From assembly GCF_024609765.1 (NCBI RefSeq), contig NZ_JANFDG010000016.1, positions 1 to 64,000 on the forward strand: a stretch of DNA of 64,000 bases, written 5' to 3'. How positions within the stretch are numbered: position 1 is the first letter of the stretch; each line of letters opens with the position of its first letter. This DNA is from Shinella pollutisoli (lineage in GTDB: Bacteria > Pseudomonadota > Alphaproteobacteria > Rhizobiales > Rhizobiaceae). The position numbers and the translations under genes are program-made. The notes under the pieces are model-generated. The model saw only the letters and a program-made list of their open reading frames with translations, was not told the DNA's origin and ran no database searches. Below are positions 43,896 to 51,695 of this stretch, piece by piece.

Positions 43896-45673
43896 GCCGC
43901 CCGCTCCTTGTCCTTTGCCTTGTTGTCACGGGCGGCGCGGCCCTGCTCGACGATGGCGATGAAGGCGCTGTTCATGTCGGTGCCGGCATCGCCCGCCTGC
44001 TTGCGCACCTCGCGCGGCGTACCCAGCGCCAGCATCTCGCCGGCGTCCTGAATGGCGATCCGGTCGCAGTATTCCGCCTCCTCCATGAAGTGCGTGGTGA
44101 TAATGATCGTCACGCCGCTCATGGCGAGCGAGGTGATCGTGCGCCAGAAGGCGCGGCGGGCCAGCGGATCGATGCCGCTCGTCGGCTCGTCCAGGAACAG
44201 GATGTCGGGCTCGTGCAGAAGGCCTGTCGCCATGGCAAGGCGCTGCTTGTAGCCGGCGGGCAGGATGCCGCTCTGCGCGGCAGGATCGAGGTTGAACTGT
44301 TCGATCGAGGCGGAGACACGCTTGCGCAGTGCCTTGCCTCGCAAGCCATAGGCGCCGCCGAAGAACTCCATGTTCTCGCGCACGGAAAGATTGCCGTAGA
44401 GCGCGAATTTTTGCGACACATAGCCGATGCGGCCGCGGGCCTCGGCGCGTGCGTTGCGCAGGTTGAGGCCAGCCACTTCGAGATGGCCGCTGGTCGCCGG
44501 CAGGAGGCCGCAGAGCATGCGGAAGGTGGTCGTCTTGCCCGCGCCGTTCGGGCCGAGCAGCCCGAAGATCTCGCCCTGGGCGACATCGAAGGAGGTGCTG
44601 GCGACGGCGGTGAAGTCGCCGAACTTGCGCACGAGATCGCGTACGACGATGACGGGCTTGTCTTCATTGCGCCGGGGTTCCGGGGCTGCTTTGTCGGTCG
44701 CAGGTTTCGCCGCTGCCTCGCCGTCCTGCGCCTCGTGCTGGCGCAGCATCATCATGAAGGCGTCTTCCAGTTCCTCATCGCGCGGCTCGCTTTCGGCGTC
44801 GCGCAGAAGCTCACCGATTCGGGCTTCATCGGCGTCCTGCTGCCGGATGAAGCTGACATTGCCGCCTTTCGGCACGGCATCGACGATGAAGTCGGGCGCG
44901 TCGATCAGCCGGGCCTGAAGTTCGCGCGCCGGCATGCCGTCGGGCGTCGTCGCGGTGAAGGTCAGACCCCGCGCACGTTTCTTCAGTTCGTCGGGCGCGC
45001 CCTCTGCCAGCAGCTTGCCCTTGTTCATCACGAAAACCTGCGCGCAGCGCTCGGCCTCGTCCATATAGGCGGTGCTGACGATGACGCTGAGCTTCTCGTC
45101 GTCGATAAGCTGCTGCACGATTGTCCAGAGATCGCGCCGCGACAGCGGATCGACGCCGACGCTCGGCTCGTCCAGCAGCAGGAGGTCGGGCGAGCGGACG
45201 AGCGTGCAGGCAAGCCCGAGCTTCTGCTTCATGCCGCCCGACAGTTTTCCGGCCGGGCGCTCGGTGAAGCGCGCCATATCCGTCATTTCGAGCATGCGTG
45301 TGAAGCGTTGTTTCCGTTCGCCCTCGGGGACGCCGTGCAGGTCGGCATAGAGGTCGAGGTTTTCCTGAACGGAGAGGTCCTCATAGAGGCCGAAGCGCTG
45401 CGGCATGTAGCTGATGCGGTCCTGCACCGACTGCGGGTCGGCCGCGACGTCGATACCGAGCACGGAAAGCGAACCGGCATCAGGTTTCAGCAAACCGGCC
45501 ATCATGCGCATGAGCGTGGTCTTGCCGGCGCCGTCAGGTCCGACCAGCGCCGTCAGTTCGCCGGCCCGCACCGACATCGAAATCCCGTCGATCGCGGCAA
45601 CTTCGCCGCCATCAGGTCCTTTGAAGGTCTTGCGCAGGTTCTCGACCGAAACGGTAAGGTCTTGATCGCTCAT
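43892..45673 (-). CDS. fused double ABC ATPase of the exporter (YbhF-like)
   Basis: 593 residues with two nucleotide-binding domains. First: Walker A GPDGAGKTT (45-53), signature LSGGMKQKLGLA, Walker B LLLLDEPSVGVD. Second: GPNGAGKTT, a degenerate signature LPAGYKQRLAMA, Walker B ILFLDEPTSGID. The Asp/Glu-rich linker around residues 300-340 is low complexity. Powers the two permeases; close to the YbhFSR drug/cation exporter of enterobacteria. Confidence 0.9.
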   Translation of the reverse strand: MSDQDLTVSVENLRKTFKGPDGGEVAAIDGISMSVRAGELTALVGPDGAGKTTLMRMMAGLLKPDAGSLSVLGIDVAADPQSVQDRISYMPQRFGLYEDLSVQENLDLYADLHGVPEGERKQRFTRMLEMTDMARFTERPAGKLSGGMKQKLGLACTLVRSPDLLLLDEPSVGVDPLSRRDLWTIVQQLIDDEKLSVIVSTAYMDEAERCAQVFVMNKGKLLAEGAPDELKKRARGLTFTATTPDGMPARELQARLIDAPDFIVDAVPKGGNVSFIRQQDADEARIGELLRDAESEPRDEELEDAFMMMLRQHEAQDGEAAAKPATDKAAPEPRRNEDKPVIVVRDLVRKFGDFTAVASTSFDVAQGEIFGLLGPNGAGKTTTFRMLCGLLPATSGHLEVAGLNLRNARAEARGRIGYVSQKFALYGNLSVRENMEFFGGAYGLRGKALRKRVSASIEQFNLDPAAQSGILPAGYKQRLAMATGLLHEPDILFLDEPTSGIDPLARRAFWRTITSLAMSGVTIIITTHFMEEAEYCDRIAIQDAGEMLALGTPREVRKQAGDAGTDMNSAFIAIVEQGRAARDNKAKDKERAA

Positions 45674-46668
45674 GGAGCCGCCCTAGTCGACAGACGCACC
45701 GTGGCGGGTTGACCGAGACGCAGAACATTGTCGGCATCGGCGACGATGATCCTCACCTCATAGACGAGATTGGTGCGCAGCTCTTCAGTCTGCACCGATT
45801 TGGGCGTAAACTCCGCGACCGACGAAATATATCCAACCCTGCCGCTGATCGGTTGGTCAGGCTGGCTATCGATGAAAACACGCGCTTCCATGCCGGGCCT
45901 GATCCTGCCGAGATCGGCCTCCCTGACATAGACGCGCACCCATTTCGGCTCGGTCAGCGCCAGCGCGAACACCGCCGATGAGGAGGTCACCATGTCGCCG
46001 GGCTCGCGCAGCCGCGAACGCACGACGGCATCGACAGGGGCGCGAAGCTGACCCTGCTCAATCTGGTGGCGAAGAAGCGCAAGACTGGCTTCCGATGCCT
46101 TGAATTGCGCTTCGGCGCCAGCGATGTCCTCGGCGCGCGCGCCCGCTTGCGCGAGTGCGAGCGCTGCACGCAGCTCATTGACCTTCGCCTGGGCAGCCTG
46201 CGCGTCAGCGCGTCTCTGATCGACGGTCTGCTCGCTGATCGCACCACTCGCGGAACGCTGCAGGCTCGTCGCTCGAGCATAGTCCTGGTCGGCGCGCGTC
46301 GCCGCCGCCTCGGCTGATGCCAGTTGTGCGCGCGCCTGCTCGATCTCCTCTGGTCGCGATCCGTTGCGAAGTTTCGCGAGCGTTTGCCGCTGCGCCTCGA
46401 CATTGGCCTCCTGCTGCTCGGCCTGAAGCGCCAGTGTCTTCGTGTCGAGAAGGCCGATGACCTGTCCGGCCTTGACGCTGTCGCCTTCTTCGGCCCGGAG
46501 CTCGGCGATCCGGCCGCTGCCGTCGAAAGCGAGCGACACCTGCCGGATGTCGACATTGCCGAAAACCGTCAGCGCGCTCGCATCGTCGGTATTCCGATGG
46601 TTCCACCAGTACCAGCCGCCTGCGGCGAGTGCGGCGATGAGTAGGACGATGACACGGGCTTTCTTCAT
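45670..46668 (-). CDS. HlyD-family membrane-fusion subunit (YbhG-like)
   Basis: 332 residues from ATG 46668. N-terminal anchor (VIVLLIAALAAGGWYWW), barrel-sandwich half (VSLAFDGSGRIAELRAEEGDSVKAGQVIGLLD), a long coiled-coil hairpin (about 80-200) and the second half (LRAPVDAVVRSRLREPGDMV). First gene of the exporter operon, linking the inner-membrane pump to the periplasm or an outer-membrane channel. Stop overlaps the ATPase start. Confidence 0.88.
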   Translation of the reverse strand: MKKARVIVLLIAALAAGGWYWWNHRNTDDASALTVFGNVDIRQVSLAFDGSGRIAELRAEEGDSVKAGQVIGLLDTKTLALQAEQQEANVEAQRQTLAKLRNGSRPEEIEQARAQLASAEAAATRADQDYARATSLQRSASGAISEQTVDQRRADAQAAQAKVNELRAALALAQAGARAEDIAGAEAQFKASEASLALLRHQIEQGQLRAPVDAVVRSRLREPGDMVTSSSAVFALALTEPKWVRVYVREADLGRIRPGMEARVFIDSQPDQPISGRVGYISSVAEFTPKSVQTEELRTNLVYEVRIIVADADNVLRLGQPATVRLSTRAAP

Positions 46669-46715
46669 GAGGCGGACTTTCGGCAACGCGGCTGAGCGGG
46701 CGACCAAATATGGAC

Positions 46716-46738
46716 ACTAAATTTAAATTGAATTTAGT
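46716..46738. promoter_or_regulatory. AT-rich palindromic operator between exporter and regulator operons
   Basis: ACTAAATT (46716-46723) and AATTTAGT (46731-46738), perfect inverted repeat with a 7-bp AT-rich spacer, in the divergent gap. Well placed for the TetR protein at 48024 to control both directions. Confidence 0.7.
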
Positions 46739-46752
46739 CACAAAGATGGTTA

Positions 46753-48024
46753 TTGTCGAGTCCTGTTTGCGAGGAGCCGCCTTTGCCGCACGCCTGCTCT
46801 CCCATCGTCGCGCCTGCGCCTCACATGCCCGGAGCGCCCCCCAACGCTGGAGCCGTGTCCGCATGCTGTGGTTCCTCCGGCCCGGAGGCAGCGCGGGCGC
46901 CGATCGGCATTCGCGGGCGGTCCTTGGGGCTGTCTTGCCGTGTATCCTTTCTGGTTCTTGCAACAGCGCTGGCAGGATGTGCGAGCCGGCCGGGGCCGGA
47001 GACGCTCAATCCTGTCGCGGCCCGTCCAACGGACACACAGGACATCGCCGTCTTCGCCGTGACGGATCGTTCCCTTTCGGGTACGCCGTCCGCTTTCGGT
47101 GGGGATCGTGGGGCTTTGACCTACGAGCAGTTCACGATGCAGACGGTCGGGCCGGCCGGTGCATCTGCGCCGTCGCGCGAAGGCGATCCGTCAAAGGACT
47201 TCATCACTGTCGGGCGGCGGGAGCACGACCGGAAAAGCTTCGAGGCGAGCGTCAGCCGCATGCGGCAAGCCGAAGGCAACAATGTGGTCGTCTTCGTCCA
47301 CGGCTATAATTACAGTTATCAGGAGGCGGTGTTCCGGCTCGCCCAACTGAAGGCCGAGGCGGGCGCTCACGCTGTGCCCGTGCTGTTCTCCTGGCCATCG
47401 CAGGCCGATTTCAGGGGCTATGTCGCCGATCGGGATTCGACGACCTATGCCCGTGACGACCTCGTTCAGCTTCTCACGATGCTCAGCCGTTCGCGCTCTG
47501 GCGGTCGCGTGACGGTCGTCGGTCACAGCATGGGCGCGTGGCTGGTCATGGAAGCGCTGCGCCAGTTGCGGCTTCAGGGTCGGGGCGACGTGATCGCGCG
47601 GCTTCAGGTCGGACTTGCCTCCCCCGACATCGATGTCGACGTCTTCCGCAAGCAGGTGGCGATCGTCGGGCGGCTGTCGCCGCCGCTGACGGTGCTCGTC
47701 TCAAACGATGATCGCGCGCTGGCCGTGTCGAGCCGGATCACCGGCGGCAAGCCTCGCCTCGGCGCGGCCAAGGTGGACGATCCGGAAATCCAGAAGATTG
47801 CCGCGCTCAACGGCGTGCAGATCATCGATATCAGCACATTGCCTTCAAACGACGCCTTCAACCACGACCGTTTCGTGACCTTCGCCGCCCGCTATTCCAC
47901 GGCGGAGCGGGACAGAACGGCGGGTGGCTTCCGGCAGGCCGGGGTCTTTCTGCTCGATACAACAGGCCGCATCCTGTCGGCGCCGTTCAACGGCACGGCG
48001 CAGATCATTGCGGGGGCACAGTGA
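46753..48024 (+). CDS. alpha/beta-hydrolase lipoprotein (DUF900), cargo copy
   Basis: Up to 423 residues; the true start is probably later because the lipoprotein signal (VSFLVLATALAGC) lies about 75 residues in. Then a DUF900 hydrolase: VVVFVHGYNYSYQEAV, nucleophile in VVGHSMGAWLVMEAL, and ASPDIDVDVFRKQ. Likely an envelope esterase or lipase-like protein; substrate unknown. The chromosomal gene at 56122 is a clear relative. The stop overlaps the tetR start. Confidence 0.78.
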   Translation: MSSPVCEEPPLPHACSPIVAPAPHMPGAPPNAGAVSACCGSSGPEAARAPIGIRGRSLGLSCRVSFLVLATALAGCASRPGPETLNPVAARPTDTQDIAVFAVTDRSLSGTPSAFGGDRGALTYEQFTMQTVGPAGASAPSREGDPSKDFITVGRREHDRKSFEASVSRMRQAEGNNVVVFVHGYNYSYQEAVFRLAQLKAEAGAHAVPVLFSWPSQADFRGYVADRDSTTYARDDLVQLLTMLSRSRSGGRVTVVGHSMGAWLVMEALRQLRLQGRGDVIARLQVGLASPDIDVDVFRKQVAIVGRLSPPLTVLVSNDDRALAVSSRITGGKPRLGAAKVDDPEIQKIAALNGVQIIDISTLPSNDAFNHDRFVTFAARYSTAERDRTAGGFRQAGVFLLDTTGRILSAPFNGTAQIIAGAQ

Positions 48025-48767
48025 TGGTGTCGATAGAGGCCGGAGAGAAGCGTGAACCGGAACAAGTGGTCGCCATGAAGAAGACAGTTCGCACCCAGCG
48101 CACGGACGGGGGAGTGACCTATCACCGCATTCTCGACGCGGCGGGCGAGTTGTTTGCTTCGATTGGTCTCGCGGAAACGACAAACAAGATGATTGCGGCG
48201 AAAGCCGAAGTTGACCTTGCTTCGATCAACTATCACTTCGGCAGCCGCAATGGCCTCTATCAGGCGGTCCTGGTCGAGGCCCATCGACGGCTGGTCAGCA
48301 TCGAGAGCCTTCAGCAACTGGTCTCAACCGATTTGCCGGCGCGCGAAAAACTGAGACTGCTCATCGAAATGCTGGTGGAGAGCGCGACCCTCGACCACGG
48401 CTGGCACGCGAGGGTTCTGAGCCGCGAGTTCTTGTCCCCGACCTCCAATCTTCAGGCGCTGCAGCGGAGCGAGATACCGGGCAAGTTTCCCTTCGTGCTC
48501 GCCATTCTGGCCGAGATCACAGCGATCCCATCCGGCGATCCGGCCCTGCTCCGTTGCTTGATCAGCGTCGTTGCCCCTTGCGCGATGCTTCTCGTCGTCG
48601 GGCGGAACGTCTCGGCCTTGGCAGACGAGATCCGTCACATGCCGCGCGAGGATCTGGTCGAGCATCTCTACAGCTTCGCGATCGCCGGACTGGAGGCGAT
48701 CGGCAACTGTCAAGCGAGCCCCGACGCGCGGGGTTCCGCATCTGCCTCCAACGGCCACACTGACTAG
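48024..48767 (+). CDS. TetR-family regulator (CecR-like)
   Basis: 247 residues (a later ATG at 48075 is possible). N-terminal HTH: YHRILDAAGELFASIGLAETTNKMIAAKAEVDLASINYHFGSRNGLYQAV. The C-terminal domain resembles DUF1956 of CecR/YbiH, which in Enterobacteria represses ybhGFSR. Its location opposite an exporter of the same type makes that control likely here, through the palindrome at 46716. Confidence 0.85.
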   Translation: MVSIEAGEKREPEQVVAMKKTVRTQRTDGGVTYHRILDAAGELFASIGLAETTNKMIAAKAEVDLASINYHFGSRNGLYQAVLVEAHRRLVSIESLQQLVSTDLPAREKLRLLIEMLVESATLDHGWHARVLSREFLSPTSNLQALQRSEIPGKFPFVLAILAEITAIPSGDPALLRCLISVVAPCAMLLVVGRNVSALADEIRHMPREDLVEHLYSFAIAGLEAIGNCQASPDARGSASASNGHTD

Positions 48768-48781
48768 AACGGAAAAGAACA

Positions 48782-49945
48782 ATGAAACCACGTGCACTCG
48801 TCGTCGGACTCGGCATCGCCGGTATGTCCAGCGCCATCTCGCTCAAGAAGAACGGTTGGGAGCCGATCATCGTCGAACGCGCGCCTGAAAGGCGTACCGG
48901 CGGCTATTTCATCGGATTGAACGACATCGGGAAAGAGGCGGCCGAAAAGCTTGGAGTGACCGCAGGCATTCACGTCCGCACTCCCGAGAACTCGGAAAAC
49001 TGGCACCTGACAGGAGACGGCAGCCGCGTGCGCGTCGCAGGCTTTGCCGACCAGCCCACCAAGCCCGCAACCCTTCTGCGCGGGGACATAGAGGCCGGGT
49101 TGTGGCAGGCGGTCGACGGCCAGATCGAGGTTCGCTTCGCCACCACCCCGATTGAGATTGCGGAGGGGGGTGAGCGGGTACACGTCCGGCTACGTCACGC
49201 CGACGAGGCCGAAACCGAAGAGACCTTCGACCTCGTAGTCGGCGCGGACGGCCTTCGCTCCACTGTGCGCAAGATGGTGTTCGGACCACATGAAGAATTC
49301 ATGCATTCGCTCAATGCCATCATCTGCGCCTATCAGCTCAGCGGCCAGATTGAGACCTTCCGCCCGAGGGACGGCATCATCCTGAACGACGGCCCGCGCT
49401 CGCTATACGTATTTCCTCTCCAGGATCATACGCCAACAGCGCTCTTCAGTTACCGTACAGATGATATCGATGCGCAATTCAAGAAGCCCCCGGTCGAAAC
49501 GCTTCGGGAGGCGTACAAGGACATGAAAAGCTCTGGCATTGTCGACGAGGCACTGAGCGATCTCGAAAGAGCTGGAAAGAACTATCTGTTCGATTCGGTG
49601 CACGAGGTCCGAATGCCGAAATGGCATAAGGGCCGCGTCGTGCTCGTCGGCGACTCCGCCTGGTGCCTGACGCTCTATTCCGGCGTCGGCGCTTCGATGG
49701 CGATGAAGGGCGGCTACGAGCTGGGCGAGGCGGTTTCCGTAACGAAGGGCGATGTCGCCACCGGACTGGCCAAATGGGAAGAAACGCTCCGTCCGATGGT
49801 GAAAAAGGAGCTGCGCCTCGTCTGGTTCAAGTCGCAGATTTTCGTTCCCACGAACGGGTTCATGTTCATCGTGCGCAGGCTCGTGCTGCGGCTCGGCGGC
49901 CGCTACATCGCCAAGCTCTCGCAAGGTCCCGGAGCGGCTGCATAG
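48782..49945 (+). CDS. FAD-dependent monooxygenase (PHBH/TetX-like)
   Basis: 387 residues. FAD-binding GLGIAGMSSAISLKKNGWEPIIVER at the N-terminus, DG motif VGADGLRSTVRK, and GD motif VLVGDSAWCLTLYSGVGASMA. Class A flavoprotein hydroxylases use NAD(P)H and O2 to hydroxylate aromatic compounds or drugs. Within an exporter operon, drug modification is plausible, but the substrate is not shown by the sequence. A C-terminal helix (about 330-375) is somewhat hydrophobic. Confidence 0.82.
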   Translation: MKPRALVVGLGIAGMSSAISLKKNGWEPIIVERAPERRTGGYFIGLNDIGKEAAEKLGVTAGIHVRTPENSENWHLTGDGSRVRVAGFADQPTKPATLLRGDIEAGLWQAVDGQIEVRFATTPIEIAEGGERVHVRLRHADEAETEETFDLVVGADGLRSTVRKMVFGPHEEFMHSLNAIICAYQLSGQIETFRPRDGIILNDGPRSLYVFPLQDHTPTALFSYRTDDIDAQFKKPPVETLREAYKDMKSSGIVDEALSDLERAGKNYLFDSVHEVRMPKWHKGRVVLVGDSAWCLTLYSGVGASMAMKGGYELGEAVSVTKGDVATGLAKWEETLRPMVKKELRLVWFKSQIFVPTNGFMFIVRRLVLRLGGRYIAKLSQGPGAAA

Positions 49946-50001
49946 ACACATCTACAAACGGTATGAAAGGCTGTCGAAAGGTATTTTCTCGGAGGTCGTG
50001 C

Positions 50002-50292
50002 ATGAAGGGCAATTTATACAGGATAACAATCGATCAACTTGAAGACGCAAAAGGCAATTCCGTGCGGGATTCCTCACTGTCATTCGATTTGAGAAATCAT
50101 GATGACATCTTTGTGGTCGTGCAAAGAATGAAAGACAAAGCTCTTTTCTCTGAAGATGAGGCTACCGCTCTCGCTATAGGACTGAAGCTGTTCGGCGAGG
50201 TCATGTTGGCACATCGCAGCCACGAACTATTTAAGCCCCTCCTGCCGCATTTCGGCGAGTTTATGAAGGAGCTGAAGAAAGGGGCGCGGTAA
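50002..50292 (+). CDS. DUF3861 family protein
   Basis: 96 residues with GGAGG 6 bp upstream. MKGNLYRITIDQLEDAKGNS through LSFDLRNHDDIFVVVQRMK and FGEVMLAHR matches DUF3861. Function unknown. Last gene of the cargo, 138 bp before attR. Confidence 0.8.
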   Translation: MKGNLYRITIDQLEDAKGNSVRDSSLSFDLRNHDDIFVVVQRMKDKALFSEDEATALAIGLKLFGEVMLAHRSHELFKPLLPHFGEFMKELKKGAR

Positions 50293-50408
50293 GAGAGATT
50301 ACCGTGCAGCGCTCATCTCGTTCACCGGCATGAGACGGAACAAGCCGAACACGGACCGGATCAAGCCGGGTTCAACCAAAATTATAAAGGCCCTGCAATG
50401 ACATAGCG

Positions 50409-50438
50409 GTGCCCAGTTTTATCCTGAACGGTGCGCCA
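50409..50438 (+). other. attR: right arm plus core
   Basis: GTGCCCAGTTTT (50409-50420), 9-bp spacer, core GGTGCGCCA (50430-50438). Mirror image of attL. Between 50293 and 50656 there is no gene; the part right of 50438 is chromosomal and would originally have followed the tRNA. Confidence 0.88.
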
Positions 50439-50580
50439 CTTCCCTCTTCCTGAAAATCGATCGTTTTTGCCGCGTGCGCATCGCCTTCTCGCGTGCGTCG
50501 ACGCCTTTGCGGCTTTCGCCGGCAAGGGCCGCGTTCTGCCGTTTTGCGGCCGCCGGCCGGAAAAGTGCGCCGTCGCCAAT

Positions 50581-50606
50581 TTGATGGTTTACAATAGTAA
50601 TATAAT
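50581..50606 (+). promoter_or_regulatory. promoter region of the sugar transporter operon
   Basis: An AT-rich island with TTGATG (50581-50586), TTTACA (50588) and TATAAT (50601-50606). Spacing to either -35 candidate is not ideal, so the exact promoter is uncertain. It lies about 50 bp before the binding-protein gene, whose ribosome site is GGGAGG. Confidence 0.45.
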
Positions 50607-50656
50607 ATGATGTTTTAAGCCGGCTGCCGCGCGGCAGCTTTCTTTGGGAGGAAATC

Positions 50657-51619
50657 ATGACATTCAAAGTCGCACTCGCGAGTGCCACGATCCTTGCTGC
50701 CTCGTTTTTCGGCACCGCCTCGGCCGCGGATCTCACCGTCGGCTTCTCGCAGATCGGGTCGGAATCCGGCTGGCGCGCCGCCGAGACCACGCTGACCAAG
50801 CAACAGGCCGAGGAACGCGGCATCGACCTCAAGTTCGCCGATGCCCAGCAGAAGCAGGAAAACCAGATCAAGGCGCTGCGCTCCTTCATCGCCCAGGGGG
50901 TCGACGCCATCCTGCTCGCCCCCGTCGTCGCCACCGGCTGGGACGAGGTGCTGCAGGAGGCTAAGGACGCCGAGATCCCGGTCGTGCTGCTCGACCGCAC
51001 GGTCGACGCCCCCGACGATCTCTATCTCACCGCCGTCACCTCCGACCTCGTCCATGAGGGCAAGGTCGCCGGCCAGTGGCTGGTCGACACCGTTGCCGGC
51101 AAGGACTGCAACGTCGTCGAGCTCCAGGGGACGACCGGCTCCTCGCCGGCCATCGATCGCAAGAAGGGCTTCGAGGAAGCGCTCGCCGGCCACGCCAACC
51201 TGAAGATCATCCGCAGCCAGACCGGCGACTTCACCCGCACCAAGGGCAAGGAAGTCATGGAGAGCTTCCTGAAGGCCGAAGACGGCGGCAAGAACATCTG
51301 TGCGCTCTATGCCCACAACGACGACATGGCCGTCGGCGCCATCCAGGCGATCAAGGAGGCGGGCCTGAAGCCCGGCACGGACATCCTCGTCGTCTCGATC
51401 GACGCCGTCCCGGACATCTTCCAGGCGATGGCCGCCGGCGAGGCGAACGCCACCGTGGAGCTGACGCCGAACATGGCCGGCCCCGCCTTCGACGCGCTCG
51501 AAGCCTACCGCAAGGACGGCAAGGCCCCGCCGAAGTGGATCCAGACGGAATCGAAGCTCTACACCCAGGCCGACGATCCGATGAAGGTCTACGAGGAGAA
51601 GAAGGGCCTCGGCTACTGA
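50657..51619 (+). CDS. ytfQ: periplasmic sugar-binding protein (YtfQ-like)
   Basis: 320 residues with a signal peptide (MTFKVALASATILAASFFGTASA). The mature start ADLTVGFSQIGSESGWRAAET is a YtfQ hallmark. Two Cys (in GKDCNVVELQG and KNICALYAHNDDMA) match the pair that forms a disulfide in galactofuranose-binding YtfQ. First gene of a complete four-component importer, probably for galactofuranose or a related sugar. Confidence 0.88.
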   Translation: MTFKVALASATILAASFFGTASAADLTVGFSQIGSESGWRAAETTLTKQQAEERGIDLKFADAQQKQENQIKALRSFIAQGVDAILLAPVVATGWDEVLQEAKDAEIPVVLLDRTVDAPDDLYLTAVTSDLVHEGKVAGQWLVDTVAGKDCNVVELQGTTGSSPAIDRKKGFEEALAGHANLKIIRSQTGDFTRTKGKEVMESFLKAEDGGKNICALYAHNDDMAVGAIQAIKEAGLKPGTDILVVSIDAVPDIFQAMAAGEANATVELTPNMAGPAFDALEAYRKDGKAPPKWIQTESKLYTQADDPMKVYEEKKGLGY

Positions 51620-51695
51620 TCTCTCCCGCGCGCTCCGCTATCCTGCGGGAAGCGGGGCGCGTGCCTCGACAGTCCATATCATTCGGGTCGGGATC

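Larger units (their letters stand above)
22811..50438. mobile_element. integrative and mobilizable element in tRNA-Arg(ACG)
   Basis: 27.6-kb insertion bounded by direct repeats of GGTGCGCCA (22811-22819 and 50430-50438). The inner flanks carry a perfect 12-bp inverted repeat: AAAACTGGGCAC at 22829-22840 and GTGCCCAGTTTT at 50409-50420, each exactly 9 bp from its core. The content is mobile-type: large serine recombinase, methyltransferase, Rep-like and ParA/ParB-like proteins, ArdC, HigBA, T4CP, MobC-like and relaxase, plus a drug-exporter cargo. No VirB/Trb mating-pair genes are present, hence mobilizable rather than self-conjugative. In the ancestor the histidine kinase-tRNA-Arg unit would have been followed directly by the sugar transporter operon. 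Confidence 0.9.

Noticed and set aside
24200-50438. Possibility that the element is a full conjugative ICE
   Set aside because: Only a coupling protein and relaxase were found; no VirB4/TrbE ATPase, pilin or other mating-pair genes are in the window.
50382-50579. Minus-strand frame of 65 residues ending KWRTVQDKTGHRYVIAGPL
   Set aside because: Not a gene in the integrated state; its end is the alternative tail of the recombinase in the circular form.
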